Positions 23,972 to 34,482 are shown, counted from the stretch's first letter. The stretch: DNA of 38,176 nt from Bacteroidaceae bacterium (GCA_017469525.1 JAFUGG010000010.1:1-38176); one strand, 5' to 3'. Translations and numbers: made by a program. The notes: generated by a model not told the origin, from the sequence alone.

Positions 23972-26900
23972 ATGGAGATACAGAAACTGCTGGGCCTCTG
24001 GGGGAGGCATCCAGGCGTGAAAGCCCTTGCTGCCGAACTGCAAAAGGGGACTGACAAGACGATACAACTTTCCGGATTGCAGGGAAGTGAGGCTGCCCTT
24101 GTGTTTGCTTCGCTTGCTGAACGTGCCCCGCAGGTGCTGAACGTACCTTATGTCTTTGTGCTCGACGGCGAGGAAGAGGCCGGCTATTTCTACCACGACC
24201 TGACGCGTTTGTTAGGCGACGAGCAGGTGCTCTTCTTCCCGAGCAGCTACAAGCGTGCCATCAAGTTCGGGCAGCGTAATGCCGGGCAGGAAATATTGCG
24301 CACGGAGGTGCTGTCCAGACTCTCGACAGGTAGTTTACCTCTCTTTATCGTATCGCATCCACAAGCCCTCTCCGAACTTGTGGTGACGAAACAGAAACTC
24401 AGCGAACAGACCTTGAGTCTGAGAGTAGGAGAACGCGTTGATATCGTGTTCGTTCAGGAGACGTTGCTCAACTTCGGCTTCAACAGGACGGACTATGTCT
24501 ACGAGCCAGGACAGTTTGCTGTTCGTGGCAGCATCATCGACGTCTATTCCTTCTCGCACGAACTGCCTTATCGTATCGACTTCTTCGGCGATGAAGTGGA
24601 CAGCATCCGCACCTTCGAAGTGCATAGCCAGCTAAGCCATGACCGTCAGGACAGTATCTCAATCGTGCCGGAAATGGATGGGAAGGACCTCAGCCGCGAG
24701 AGTTTCCTTTCGTTCCTTCCCGAGGATGCCGTGCTTGTCACGAAAGACCTGCTCTTCCTCTGCGAAACGATAGAAAAGACGTACGACGAAGGCTTCAGTC
24801 AGCCGGCCATAACCGTGCAGCAGGAAGAGACGTCCGAAACCCTGTCGCGGGAGGAGGTGCTTGTAGAACCGGAAGAGTTCAAGAGGCAGGTTGTCGGCTT
24901 CCGCCGCATAGAGTTGAAGGCGTCAGCTGCTTTAATCTCTAATCCTTATTCCTTAATCCAATTCAACACTCACCCGCAGCCCATCTTCCACAAGAACTTC
25001 GACCTGCTCATCTCAGCTTTCCAGAAGCTACAGGAAGATGGCACAGACCTCTACATCCTGGCCGACAGTCAGAAGCAGACGGACCGTCTGGAAAGTATCT
25101 TCCACGATAAGGAGTCGGGCATAAGGTTCACTCCCGTCAACCAGGCTCTGCATGCTGGCTTCATCGACGACGACCTCAAGGTGGCCATCTTCACCGACCA
25201 TCAGATATTCGACCGTTTCCATCGTTACAACCTCCGCAGTGACAAGGCCGCAGGAGGCAAAGTGGCCTTGACGCTCAAGGAATTGCAGCAGTTCGAGATA
25301 GGAGATTATGTGGTTCATATCGACTATGGCGTAGGGCGTTTCGGAGGACTGGTGCAGATGCAGAATGGCGGCCAGCTGCAGGAAGTCATCAAGATAACGT
25401 TTTCGGGAAACGACAATGTCTATGTCTCCATCCATTCCCTGCACAAGGTTTCCAAGTACAAGGGCAAGGAAGGCGAGCCGCCTCGCGTCAGCCGTCTTGG
25501 TACAGGTGCTTGGGAGCGCATGAAGGAGCGGACGAAGAAGAAGATAAAGGACATAGCTCGCGACCTCATCCTGCTCTACTCCCGTCGTCGGGAGGAGAAA
25601 GGCTTTGCCTTCAGCCGCGACAGTTTCATGCAACACGAGCTCGAGGCAAGCTTCCTCTATGAAGATACGCCCGACCAACTCAAAGCCACTCAGGACGTCA
25701 AATCCGATATGGAACGTCAAAGGCCGATGGACAGGCTTGTCTGTGGCGACGTTGGTTTCGGCAAGACGGAAGTGGCAGTCAGGGCTGCTTTCAAGGCCTG
25801 TGTCGACAACAAGCAAGTGGCTGTCCTTGTGCCGACTACCGTTCTGGCATATCAGCACTACCAGACCTTCCAGAGCCGCCTGAAAGACTTTCCCGTCAGA
25901 ATAGAATATCTGACGCGTGCCCGTACACCTCAACAAATAAAACAGGTGCTCGAAGACTTGAAGAATGGCACCGTCAATATCATCATCGGTACGCATAAGC
26001 TCATCGGCAAGACAGTGCATTTCAAGGACCTAGGGCTCCTTATTATCGACGAAGAGCAGAAGTTCGGCGTCTCGACAAAAGAGAAGCTTCGCCAGCTGAA
26101 GACCAATGTCGATACCCTAACCCTAACGGCAACCCCGATACCCCGCACGTTGCAGTTCTCCTTGATGGGAGCGAGGGACTTGAGCGTCATCCAGACACCT
26201 CCCCCCAACCGCTATCCCATCCAGACGCAGCTTTGCCAGTTCAGTGCCGAAGTCATTGCCGAAGCCATCGAGTTCGAGATGAGCAGAGGCGGACAGGTGT
26301 TCTTCGTCAACAACCGCATCAGCCAACTGCCCGAACTGGCCGAACTGGTTCGCAAACATGTGCCTGATTGCCGAGTAGCTGTGGCTTACGGCAAGATGCC
26401 GCCCGAGGAGCTGGAGAAGATTATGGTCGATTTCATGAACTATGATTACGACGTGCTTATCTCTACGACTATCATCGAGAGCGGCCTGGACATCCCCAAT
26501 GCCAACACCATCATCATCAACGGTGCGCACAACTTCGGCCTCTCCGACCTTCACCAGATGCGAGGCAGGGTAGGGCGCTCTAACAAAAAGGCGTTCTGCT
26601 ATCTCCTGGCGCCACCGCTCTCCGCACTGAACATTGATGCACGTCGTCGCCTGCAAGCCATCGAGAACTTCAGCGACTTGGGCAGCGGCATACATATCGC
26701 CATGCAAGACCTCGACATACGTGGCGCCGGCAATTTGCTTGGAGCGGAGCAAAGCGGCTTCATAGCCGACCTTGGTTACGAGACCTATCAGAAGATACTC
26801 TCGCAAGCCGTTACGGAGCTTCGCAATGATGAGTTCCATGACCTTTACGCAGAAGAAGTTCGCGATGGTAACGTCGTGGAAAGCACAGAGGTAGTAGATG

Positions 26901-27373
26901 ACTGTCAGCTGGACAGCAATCTGCCCATGTACTTCAGCGAGGAGTATGTTCCGACGTCAAGCGAACGGATGCTCCTTTACAGAGAGCTTGATGCCATGGA
27001 GAGAGACGAGGACGTGGAGCAGTTCAGGCAGCGGCTCATTGACCGCTTCGGTCCTCTCCCGCCGGAAGCAGACGACTTGCTGAAAGTCGTGACGCTTCGT
27101 CGCCTGGGCAAGCATTTTGGTTGCGAGCGCTTTGTCCTAAAGGCTGGTCACGCAAGACTCTTCTTCGGACCTGATGCCGACAATCCTTTCTACAACGGAC
27201 GTGTCTTCGGACAGGTCGTGGACTTCGCAAAAGCTAATGCCTATCGATGCCACTTCAAGCTCGATAAAGGCAAGATGAGCCTCCTCATCGACGACGTCAA
27301 CACCATTTCCGAAGCCGTCGGTATTATGAAACAGATAAACACTATAAGCTATGCTAACGCATCTGACCATTAA
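23972..27373 (+). CDS. mfd: Transcription-repair coupling factor Mfd
   Basis: Mfd removes RNA polymerase stalled at DNA lesions and recruits the UvrABC excision machinery. The 1133-aa protein has the UvrB-homology region at the N-terminus, the RNA polymerase interaction domain with DYVVHIDYGVGRF (about 450), and the helicase motor. The motor has Walker A GDVGFGKTE near residue 591, DEEQ near 693 and TATPIPRTLQ. The TRG region follows at QMRGRVGRSNKKAFCY, with a C-terminal D7 domain. The ATG at 23972 is chosen; an upstream TTG in frame overlaps the promoter. A short peptide (ALISNPYSLIQ) is encoded by a phrase repeat at 24931-24964. Its 3' end overlaps recN by 23 bp. Confidence 0.96.
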   Translation: MEIQKLLGLWGRHPGVKALAAELQKGTDKTIQLSGLQGSEAALVFASLAERAPQVLNVPYVFVLDGEEEAGYFYHDLTRLLGDEQVLFFPSSYKRAIKFGQRNAGQEILRTEVLSRLSTGSLPLFIVSHPQALSELVVTKQKLSEQTLSLRVGERVDIVFVQETLLNFGFNRTDYVYEPGQFAVRGSIIDVYSFSHELPYRIDFFGDEVDSIRTFEVHSQLSHDRQDSISIVPEMDGKDLSRESFLSFLPEDAVLVTKDLLFLCETIEKTYDEGFSQPAITVQQEETSETLSREEVLVEPEEFKRQVVGFRRIELKASAALISNPYSLIQFNTHPQPIFHKNFDLLISAFQKLQEDGTDLYILADSQKQTDRLESIFHDKESGIRFTPVNQALHAGFIDDDLKVAIFTDHQIFDRFHRYNLRSDKAAGGKVALTLKELQQFEIGDYVVHIDYGVGRFGGLVQMQNGGQLQEVIKITFSGNDNVYVSIHSLHKVSKYKGKEGEPPRVSRLGTGAWERMKERTKKKIKDIARDLILLYSRRREEKGFAFSRDSFMQHELEASFLYEDTPDQLKATQDVKSDMERQRPMDRLVCGDVGFGKTEVAVRAAFKACVDNKQVAVLVPTTVLAYQHYQTFQSRLKDFPVRIEYLTRARTPQQIKQVLEDLKNGTVNIIIGTHKLIGKTVHFKDLGLLIIDEEQKFGVSTKEKLRQLKTNVDTLTLTATPIPRTLQFSLMGARDLSVIQTPPPNRYPIQTQLCQFSAEVIAEAIEFEMSRGGQVFFVNNRISQLPELAELVRKHVPDCRVAVAYGKMPPEELEKIMVDFMNYDYDVLISTTIIESGLDIPNANTIIINGAHNFGLSDLHQMRGRVGRSNKKAFCYLLAPPLSALNIDARRRLQAIENFSDLGSGIHIAMQDLDIRGAGNLLGAEQSGFIADLGYETYQKILSQAVTELRNDEFHDLYAEEVRDGNVVESTEVVDDCQLDSNLPMYFSEEYVPTSSERMLLYRELDAMERDEDVEQFRQRLIDRFGPLPPEADDLLKVVTLRRLGKHFGCERFVLKAGHARLFFGPDADNPFYNGRVFGQVVDFAKANAYRCHFKLDKGKMSLLIDDVNTISEAVGIMKQINTISYANASDH
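24931..24964. repeat. Degenerate phrase repeat inside mfd
   Basis: TTAATCTC, TAATCCTTATTCC and TTAATCC are degenerate tandem units translated in frame just before the conserved HPQPIFHKNFDLL block. Confidence 0.55.
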
Positions 27374-29030
27374 TAACTACGTTCTCATCGAGTCGCTCGA
27401 CATCGACTTCCAGCCTGGCTTTTCTGTCATGACAGGCGAGACAGGTGCAGGTAAGTCCATCATTCTTGGAGCCTTAGGGCTGCTGATGGGCGGACGAGCA
27501 GATACGGGTGCCATTATGCCTGGAGCTGCTAAATGTACTGTGGAAGGCATCTTCAACATCGAAGGCTACGATATGCAAAGCCTCTTCGATGAGAACGAAC
27601 TGGATTACGAGCCATCGGAGTGCATCCTTCGCAGGGAGGTTTCGTCGAATGGCAAGAGCCGTGCATTCGTCAACGACAGTCCCGTCAGTGCTTCTGTTCT
27701 CCGCCAGATAGCCCTTCGCTTGCTCGACATTCACTCGCAGCACAGCAACCTGTTGCTCGAGAATCCTGCCTTTCAACTGGGCATCGTAGATACTGTGGCA
27801 GGGCATCAGGAACTGTTGAACCAGTATCGTGACGGTTATGCTCGGATTGTTGAGGCACGTCGTAAGCTCAAGGAACTCGAGGAGAATCTGGCGAAGCGGC
27901 AGAGCGACGAGGATTACCTGCGCTTCCAGCTTGAACAGCTCGACGAGTTTAAGCCTCTGCCAGGTGAGGATGATGAGTTGAAGGAGTTGCAGAGCACGCT
28001 TTCTCATGCCGAGGATATCAAGATAGCGCTCTCCGGCATAGATGCGTTGCTCAATGGAAACGACAGCGAAGGTGGGGTAGGAGCCATCGATGCCTTGCAT
28101 CGCACGAGTCAAACGATGCAGCAGATTGCAAAGGTTTATCCTACTATAGAAGGCTACGAGGAACGTGTTGAAAGTGTTCTGATAGAGCTGAAGGATATTG
28201 CAAGTGACATTGAAAGTCTTGTTGAAGATGTTGAATATAATCCATCTCGCCTTCAGGAGGTTAACGAACGGCTTGATAATCTCTATTCTCTTGAACAAAA
28301 GCATCATGTCGGTTCAGCAGAAGAACTTATTGCCCTTGCCGACGATATTCGTTCGCAGCTCTCGCTACTTACTGATTCGGAGGATAACATAAAGGAGCTC
28401 CGGCAGCAGATAGATGTGGAGACAGAGAAAGCAATGAAGCTTGCCGAGAAACTTTCAGCGGGTCGCCAGAAGGCAGCAAGGCAAGTGGAGAAGCTTGTGG
28501 CAGAGGCGCTTGTGGCGATGGATATGCCAGCTGCAAAGTTCAGTGCTGACATTGCAACGTCGGATGAACTGTTGCCTTCAGGCATGGACAATGTGACCTT
28601 CCTGTTCTCGGCCAATAAGAATATGAGTCCCCGACCGCTGGCCGACGTGGCAAGCGGTGGTGAGATGTCGAGGGTGATGCTTGCATTGAAGGCTCTGACA
28701 AGCAAGAAGATGCACCTGCCGACCATTATTTTCGATGAGATAGATACGGGCGTCAGCGGCAAGGTGGCAAGCTCGATGGCACAGATTATGGTACAGATGA
28801 GCGAAGGTACAGGTCAGCAAGTCCTTGCCATCACACACCTCCCACAGATTGCTGCAAAGGGTGTCGTGCATTACTTCGTCTATAAACAGGATGCAGGGAA
28901 TCGCACTCTGTCGCATATCAAACAACTCGACAGGGAAGGCCGAATCACGGAGCTTGCCCACATGCTTAGCGGCAACACTGTCACCGAAGCTGCCAAAGAG
29001 AATGCACGACAACTGTTACAGGGAAAATGA
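27351..29030 (+). CDS. recN: DNA repair protein RecN
   Basis: RecN is an SMC-like ATPase acting in double-strand break repair. The 559-aa protein starts with LTINNYVLIESLDIDF and Walker A GETGAGKS at residues 29-36. It has a central coiled coil (about 150-350) and ends with the ABC signature SGGEMSRVMLAL and Walker B IIFDEIDTGVSG. Length is typical. It starts inside the last codons of mfd in another frame (23-bp overlap) and its TGA overlaps the tilS ATG by 4 bp (ATGA), so the three genes are one operon. Confidence 0.97.
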   Translation: MLTHLTINNYVLIESLDIDFQPGFSVMTGETGAGKSIILGALGLLMGGRADTGAIMPGAAKCTVEGIFNIEGYDMQSLFDENELDYEPSECILRREVSSNGKSRAFVNDSPVSASVLRQIALRLLDIHSQHSNLLLENPAFQLGIVDTVAGHQELLNQYRDGYARIVEARRKLKELEENLAKRQSDEDYLRFQLEQLDEFKPLPGEDDELKELQSTLSHAEDIKIALSGIDALLNGNDSEGGVGAIDALHRTSQTMQQIAKVYPTIEGYEERVESVLIELKDIASDIESLVEDVEYNPSRLQEVNERLDNLYSLEQKHHVGSAEELIALADDIRSQLSLLTDSEDNIKELRQQIDVETEKAMKLAEKLSAGRQKAARQVEKLVAEALVAMDMPAAKFSADIATSDELLPSGMDNVTFLFSANKNMSPRPLADVASGGEMSRVMLALKALTSKKMHLPTIIFDEIDTGVSGKVASSMAQIMVQMSEGTGQQVLAITHLPQIAAKGVVHYFVYKQDAGNRTLSHIKQLDREGRITELAHMLSGNTVTEAAKENARQLLQGK

Positions 29031-30331
29031 TAGAACGAGTCAAGGCATATATCGACAGGGAGATTGGGCTTAATCCACATGCCACGGTCTTCATTGCACT
29101 GAGCGGAGGTGCTGACTCGACAGCTCTTCTACTCATTATGAAGGAACTTGGTTGCAGGCTCCAAGCCTTGCATTGCAATTTCCATTTACGCGGTGAGGAG
29201 TCGAACCGCGACCAAACATTTGTAGAGGAACTATGCAGGCAGAACGACGTGCCCCTGTCTGTCCGTCACTTCGAAACGGAAGCCTATGCGAAGCAGCAAG
29301 GTGTGAGCATAGAAATGGCTGCCAGAGACCTTCGTTACAGCTGGTTCAGGGAGGAGTTGGAACGATTCAAGATACAAGATTCAAAATGTAATACAGATTC
29401 GGCCGGAGCTTTTGTTGCCGTGGCCCATCATCGTGATGACCAAGCAGAGACGTTGCTTCTTAATTTACTAAGAGGAACTGGATTGCGCGGTTTGGCTGGA
29501 ATGTGGCCTAAAAACGACAGTATCGTGCGTCCGTTGCTTTGCATGAGTCGTGAGGAGATCCTGGCGTTTCTGAAGTCCAAAGGGCAGTCGTATGTTACGG
29601 ACAGCACGAATTCCGAACGTACTTACCAGAGGAACCGCATCCGTTTGGATGTCATTCCTTTGCTTCGGGAAATCAATCCTGCTGCAGTCGAGCACCTTTG
29701 TCTTGCGCAGGACAATGTCCGAGACAGCTTGCCCTATTATTGGAAAGGCATCGAGGCAGCTTTCAGAGAGTTTAATATCACAGAAGTATGTTTCCCACTA
29801 CATGCTCTCGATTTCCGTTATCAAACTCTATTTCATGAATGGCTTACAGGCAAGGGCTTTAATTCTGATCAGGAAGAAGAGATGCTTTCGGCAGCCAAGA
29901 GTGAGGTGGGCAAGATGTGGTTTTCGAAGACCCATAAGGTTCTGCGGGACCGTGAGGCATTGTTGCTAACCGAGATTCATAGCCCAGGGGCCAAGAACCT
30001 GCCGGACATACGGCAGGAAGTGGTGTCTTGCATTGGCGAGACCGGACCGTATGTTGCATACTTTGATGCTGATTTGGTTACGCAGCCTATTGAAGTCCGA
30101 CTTGTTCGCAAGGGCGATGTTTTTGTCCCGTTTGGCATGAAAGGCAGGAAGTTAGTAAGCGATTTCCTTACAGACATCAAGTTGAACCGCTTCGAGAAAG
30201 CAGAGACTTACGTGGCGACTCAAGGCGACAACATCATCTGGCTCATAGGTCATCGCAGCGACAACCGTTATCGTGTGACGGACACGACGAAGCGCATCCT
30301 CAAGCTTAGCCTGCATTCCGGCCAGGGGTGA
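29027..30331 (+). CDS. tilS: tRNA(Ile)-lysidine synthase TilS
   Basis: TilS adds lysine to C34 of the tRNA-Ile that carries a CAU anticodon, so that it reads AUA. The 434-aa protein has the PP-loop SGGADST (residues 26-32) and HCNFHLRGEESNRDQ, followed by AVAHHRDDQAETLLLNLLRGTGLRGLAGM. The C-terminal domain begins near residue 340 (VRLVRKGDVFVPFGMKGRKLVSDFL). Before AVAHHRDDQAE, about 14 extra residues (FKIQDSKCNTDSAG) come from a phrase repeat at 29364-29400. It is the last gene of the mfd operon. Its TGA is the first three bases of the 22-bp array C. Confidence 0.95.
   Translation: MIERVKAYIDREIGLNPHATVFIALSGGADSTALLLIMKELGCRLQALHCNFHLRGEESNRDQTFVEELCRQNDVPLSVRHFETEAYAKQQGVSIEMAARDLRYSWFREELERFKIQDSKCNTDSAGAFVAVAHHRDDQAETLLLNLLRGTGLRGLAGMWPKNDSIVRPLLCMSREEILAFLKSKGQSYVTDSTNSERTYQRNRIRLDVIPLLREINPAAVEHLCLAQDNVRDSLPYYWKGIEAAFREFNITEVCFPLHALDFRYQTLFHEWLTGKGFNSDQEEEMLSAAKSEVGKMWFSKTHKVLRDREALLLTEIHSPGAKNLPDIRQEVVSCIGETGPYVAYFDADLVTQPIEVRLVRKGDVFVPFGMKGRKLVSDFLTDIKLNRFEKAETYVATQGDNIIWLIGHRSDNRYRVTDTTKRILKLSLHSGQG
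29364..29400. repeat. AAGATTC-type phrase repeat inside tilS
   Basis: Degenerate tandem GATTCAA/GATACAA/GATTCAAAA units are translated in frame in tilS. Confidence 0.6.
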
Positions 30332-30438
30332 CGTGAAGCCTTGTCCAAGGAATACTAATTCTTTGCCCAAAGAATGCTATTTCTTTGCCCAAGGAATACT
30401 AATTCTTTGCCCAAAGAATACTATTGCTTGCGCAAAGG
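30329..30438. repeat. 22-bp tandem array C
   Basis: Units start at 30329, 30351, 30373, 30395 and 30417. The core is AATACTAATTC then TTTGCCCAAAG; units at 30351 and 30395 are identical. Reverse-complemented units of array B (37436-37545) match this core at 19 of 22 positions. It lies between tilS and the gyrA promoter. The rest of this gap, 30439-30517, shows nothing else. Confidence 0.9.
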
Positions 30439-30517
30439 TATGCAAAAGGGATGTATTACCCTTATTGTTTCAAGTTGTTAAGTTTTGGCTTGTGGGCGCA
30501 AATAAATTCAAATATAT

Positions 30518-30548
30518 TTTGTTTTTCTCCCATTTTTTTGTAACTTTG
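30518..30548 (+). promoter_or_regulatory. Bacteroidota promoter of gyrA
   Basis: TTTG at 30518-30521 and TAACTTTG at 30541-30548 are 19 bp apart. A short dyad, CAAACC/GGTTTG (30568-30582), lies in the 56-bp leader and could be a hairpin or protein site. Confidence 0.75.
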
Positions 30549-30604
30549 TGCCCGAAAAAAGAATAACCAAACCTATGGTTTGACAAACAGACAACTAAAC
30601 CCAA

Positions 30605-33136
30605 ATGGAAGATCAAGAAAGAATAATCAAAGTTGACATCCAGCAGGAGATGAAGAAGAGTTACATCGACTACTCAATGTCGGTCATCGTGGCTCGTGCC
30701 CTGCCTGATGTAAGAGATGGTTTCAAACCCGTTCACCGTCGTATCTTATATGGTATGCGTGAGCTCAGGAATTTCCACAGTAGTCCCTACAAGAAGTGCG
30801 CCCGTATCGTGGGCGAGGTGCTTGGTAAGTACCACCCTCACGGCGACAGCTCAGTATATATGGCTCTGGTTCGTATGGCCCAGGAGTGGGCAATGCGCTA
30901 CACGCTGGTGGACGGCCAAGGCAACTTCGGCTCTGTCGATGGTGACTCGCCTGCTGCCATGCGTTACACGGAGGCCCGCCTCAGCCTGATGGGCGAGGCG
31001 ATGATGGACGACCTGGAGAAAGAGACCGTCGATATGACCAACAACTTCGACGATACGCTGCAGGAGCCTACCGTCATGCCCACTAAGATTCCCAACCTGC
31101 TCGTCAATGGCGCCACCGGCATAGCCGTTGGTATGGCAACGAACATACCTACGCACAACCTCAGCGAGGTGATTGACGCTTGTGTGGCTTATGTCGATAA
31201 CAATAACCTCGAGGTGGAGGACTTGATGCAGTACGTGAAAGGTCCCGACTTCCCGACTGGTGCCTACATCATGGGCATGCAGGGCATCCGCGATGCTTAC
31301 GAGACTGGCCGCGGACGTGTTGTCATCCGTGCCAAGGCCGAGATAGAGAACGGTGACACGCACGACAAGATTATCGTCAGCGAAATTCCCTACGGCGTCA
31401 ACAAGCAGCAACTCATCGAGTACATCGCCCAGCTGGTTGGCGACAAGAAGATAGACGGCATCAGCAACGTCAACGACGAGAGCGACAGCGAAGGCATGCG
31501 AATCGTGATTGACCTGAAACGTGATGCAAACGCTCGTGTCGTCCTGAACAAGCTCTTTAAGATGACACCGCTGCAGACCAGCTTCAGCGTGAACAGCATT
31601 GCCCTGGTCAAAGGCCGTCCGCAACTCCTTACCCTGAAGGACTTCATCAGTAACTTTGTGGAGCACCGTCACGACGTGACCATACGTCGTACCAAATACG
31701 ACCTGCGCAAGGCTGAGGAGAGGGCTCACATCCTGAAAGGACTCATCATCGCTTCGGACAACATTGACGAAGTCGTACACATCATCCGCGCAAGCAAGAC
31801 TCCGCAAGATGCACAGCGCAACCTCGAAGCCCGCTTCGAACTGGACGAACTGCAGAGCAAGGCCATCGTCGATATGCGCCTCTCCGCACTCACTGGCCTT
31901 CGTCAGGAAGACCTCCACAACGAGTACAACGACCTCCTGGAGAAGATTAAATACTTCAATCAAATCCTCACCGACGACGAGCTTTGTCGCAAAGTGATGA
32001 AGGACGAACTTCTCGAGATAAAGGCTCAGTATGGCGACGCACGTCGCACCGAGATACTGCCCAGCGCCGAGGAATTCAATGCCGAGGACTTCTATGCCGA
32101 CGACGAGGTGGTCATCACCATGTCGCACATGGGCTACATCAAGCGAGTTCCTCTGGCAGAGTTCAAGGCACAAGGTCGTGGAGGCATCGGCGTCAAGGCA
32201 AGCTCTACGCGCGATAACGACTTCATCGAGAAGATTTATCCAGCCACGATGCACAACACCATGCTCTTCTTCACAGACCGCGGACGCTGCTACTGGCTTA
32301 AGGTTTACGACATACCCGACGGCAACAAGCAAGGCAAGGGACGTGCCATACAGAACATGCTCAACATCGAACCAGGCGATGCAGTACGCGCCTGCCTCTG
32401 CATCCGTAAACTCAGCGACCCCGAGTTCTGCCAGAGCCACTTCGTCGTGTTCTGCACCAAGAAGGGCATCATCAAGAAGACGGAACTCTCGAACTACAGT
32501 CGCGTTCGCTCGAATGGCATCAACGCCATCAACATTCGAGAAGACGACCAGGTAATCGGCGTAGAACTCACCAATGGCAAGAACGAAATCATCATCGCCA
32601 ACGCCGGAGGTCGTGCTGTCCGCTTTGACGAGACACAGGTCCGTCCCATGGGACGTATGGCAACAGGTGTGCAGAGCATCGTCCTCGACGATGACCCGCG
32701 CGACGGCGTAGTAGGCATGTGCATCATCAACGACCCTGAGACCGAAAGCATCATGGTGCTCAGCGAGAACGGCTTCGGCAAACGCACCAAGGTAAGGTGC
32801 GATGATGAAGACGTCTATCGCAAGACAAGCCGTCACGCAAAAGGCGTCAAGACGCTCGACATCACAGAGAAGACTGGCTACCTCGTTGCCCTTACCGTCA
32901 TCAAGGACGAAGACGACCTGATGATTATCAACAAGAGCGGCACGACAATCCGCCTGCATGCCGACGTCGTCAAGGAGACGAAGAGCCGCGTCACGCAAGG
33001 TACTAAACTCATCGAGATAAAGAAACGCAACGACGTCATCTCTCATCTCAGCGTAGTGCCCCGTGCCGACGAGGAGCCCGAGGTTCAGTCTGAAGAAGGC
33101 GAAGCAGAAACAAACGAGACAGCAGATCAGCAATAA
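30605..33136 (+). CDS. gyrA: DNA gyrase subunit A
   Basis: GyrA is the breakage-reunion subunit of gyrase, which supercoils DNA with GyrB. The 843-aa protein has the catalytic Tyr121 in MRYTEAR, and the quinolone-determining segment [17 protein letters not shown] (77-93). Ser82 corresponds to E. coli Ser83, and Met86 stands at the place of E. coli Asp87. The C-terminal beta-pinwheel starts near residue 500, with a GyrA-box-like QGRGGIG that departs from the canonical QRRGGKG. The acidic tail is typical. It has its own promoter and a 32-bp gap to the next gene that contains a 16-bp A/T palindrome (TTATAATATATTATAA). Confidence 0.97.
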   Translation: MEDQERIIKVDIQQEMKKSYIDYSMSVIVARALPDVRDGFKPVHRRILYGMRELRNFHSSPYKKCARIVGEVLGKYHPHGDSSVYMALVRMAQEWAMRYTLVDGQGNFGSVDGDSPAAMRYTEARLSLMGEAMMDDLEKETVDMTNNFDDTLQEPTVMPTKIPNLLVNGATGIAVGMATNIPTHNLSEVIDACVAYVDNNNLEVEDLMQYVKGPDFPTGAYIMGMQGIRDAYETGRGRVVIRAKAEIENGDTHDKIIVSEIPYGVNKQQLIEYIAQLVGDKKIDGISNVNDESDSEGMRIVIDLKRDANARVVLNKLFKMTPLQTSFSVNSIALVKGRPQLLTLKDFISNFVEHRHDVTIRRTKYDLRKAEERAHILKGLIIASDNIDEVVHIIRASKTPQDAQRNLEARFELDELQSKAIVDMRLSALTGLRQEDLHNEYNDLLEKIKYFNQILTDDELCRKVMKDELLEIKAQYGDARRTEILPSAEEFNAEDFYADDEVVITMSHMGYIKRVPLAEFKAQGRGGIGVKASSTRDNDFIEKIYPATMHNTMLFFTDRGRCYWLKVYDIPDGNKQGKGRAIQNMLNIEPGDAVRACLCIRKLSDPEFCQSHFVVFCTKKGIIKKTELSNYSRVRSNGINAINIREDDQVIGVELTNGKNEIIIANAGGRAVRFDETQVRPMGRMATGVQSIVLDDDPRDGVVGMCIINDPETESIMVLSENGFGKRTKVRCDDEDVYRKTSRHAKGVKTLDITEKTGYLVALTVIKDEDDLMIINKSGTTIRLHADVVKETKSRVTQGTKLIEIKKRNDVISHLSVVPRADEEPEVQSEEGEAETNETADQQ

Positions 33137-33168
33137 GCAGTTTTATACATTATAATATATTATAAGAC

Positions 33169-34482
33169 ATGAAAAAGATTATCATTTCGATGGCACTGCT
33201 CCTCAGCGTCGGTACCATCATGGGACAAGTAGTCGACAAGGCTGCCCTTAAGGCCCTACAAAAGGAAGCAAAGGCAGAAATGGCAGAAGCACAGAGGATA
33301 AACGAAGCCATTACAGCCAAGATAAACGAGAAGACCGCAACAGAAGAAGAAATCCTGTCCGAGTGCAAGAAAGGTCAGGCCCTCATCCGCAAGGCCATCA
33401 AAGGGGGCGGAATTGCCGAGAATAAGCTCGGCGAAGCCTATAAGACTTTCGTAGAACTGACGTTCCAGCCTCACAACATCATGCTCAAGCATGCTGTCGA
33501 TAAGACGCCTTTCGACACAGCATTCTTCTATTCCAACCTCAAGAACATGACCAATGCTCTGCAGGGTGAAATCAAGAACACCAAGGTCACGAAGGGCGAG
33601 GCAGGCAACGAAGCTCACCTCAAGACGCGCCTTGTTAATTTGGCTCAGAGTGGTGACTACTACATCTATGCAGCCCAGTTCAATGGCGAATGCAAGAAGT
33701 ACGACAAAGCTCTCGAGTCTTTTGAGACAGCTATGAACTATACTCAGATATATCCTGAGGTGGCAGGCAAGGCAGAACTTCGTATTCCTGCCGAGCAGAT
33801 AGCTTACTATGCATTCCATACGGCACACGAGGGCAAGCTCTACGACAAGATGGACGGGCTTTATGAGAAAGCTATCCAGTTTGCTGATGGTGCTGCCGGA
33901 ACAAAGCAGGTGATGGCTGAGTCCTATCGTGAACGTGGGGACACAATCGCTTGGGCGAAGTATATTCGCGACTTGACAGTCAAGGAGCCTAAGGAAAACG
34001 AAGACTTCGTTCAGATACTGATTTCTTATTACCTCAAGCAGGACAAGCAAGCAGGTCCTGAGAGCAATCTGACGATACAATATGTTGACGAGGTTCTTGC
34101 TAAAGACCCCAATATCTACATTGCCCAATACGGAAAGGCATACAAGTTCTTTGAACAGGAGAAATATGACGAGGCATTCGACGCCTACATCAAGTGCACG
34201 GAGCTCCAGAGCGACAACTACGAAGGCTGGTATCAGGCAGGCCTTTGCAAGTATCGTAAGGCTCTGGCCTTGAATGCAACGGTCAGCACCATCAAGAATC
34301 AAGTCGAAGCAAAGAAGACGCTCGAGAAGACAAGGGGCCTCTTTGGCGAGGCAATTCCTTTCTTCGAGAAAGCTCGCGAATGTGCTCCAGACGAACCCAT
34401 GAAGTGGGCCTTCGAGCTTCGTCAGTGCTATTCCGTGACAGGTCAGGCAGCAAAGGCTGCCGAGATGGACAAGTTGTTATAA
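33169..34482 (+). CDS. Exported TPR-repeat protein
   Basis: The 437-aa protein has a signal peptide (MKKIIISMALLLSVGTIMGQ) and is otherwise helical. TPR-like helix pairs are clearest at about residues 310-350 (YIAQYGKAYKFFEQEKYDEA and following) and near the C-terminus. The first third is Lys/Glu/Ala-rich and may be coiled coil. No enzyme motif is present, so a periplasmic scaffold role is inferred. It lies 32 bp after gyrA and 27 bp before a second exported TPR protein, suggesting cotranscription. Confidence 0.8.
   Translation: MKKIIISMALLLSVGTIMGQVVDKAALKALQKEAKAEMAEAQRINEAITAKINEKTATEEEILSECKKGQALIRKAIKGGGIAENKLGEAYKTFVELTFQPHNIMLKHAVDKTPFDTAFFYSNLKNMTNALQGEIKNTKVTKGEAGNEAHLKTRLVNLAQSGDYYIYAAQFNGECKKYDKALESFETAMNYTQIYPEVAGKAELRIPAEQIAYYAFHTAHEGKLYDKMDGLYEKAIQFADGAAGTKQVMAESYRERGDTIAWAKYIRDLTVKEPKENEDFVQILISYYLKQDKQAGPESNLTIQYVDEVLAKDPNIYIAQYGKAYKFFEQEKYDEAFDAYIKCTELQSDNYEGWYQAGLCKYRKALALNATVSTIKNQVEAKKTLEKTRGLFGEAIPFFEKARECAPDEPMKWAFELRQCYSVTGQAAKAAEMDKLL

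Noticed and set aside
30851..33133. A 760-codon open frame antisense to gyrA
   Set aside because: It is the complement of a strongly conserved gene with GC-biased codons; its translation has no domain and follows gyrA codon positions.
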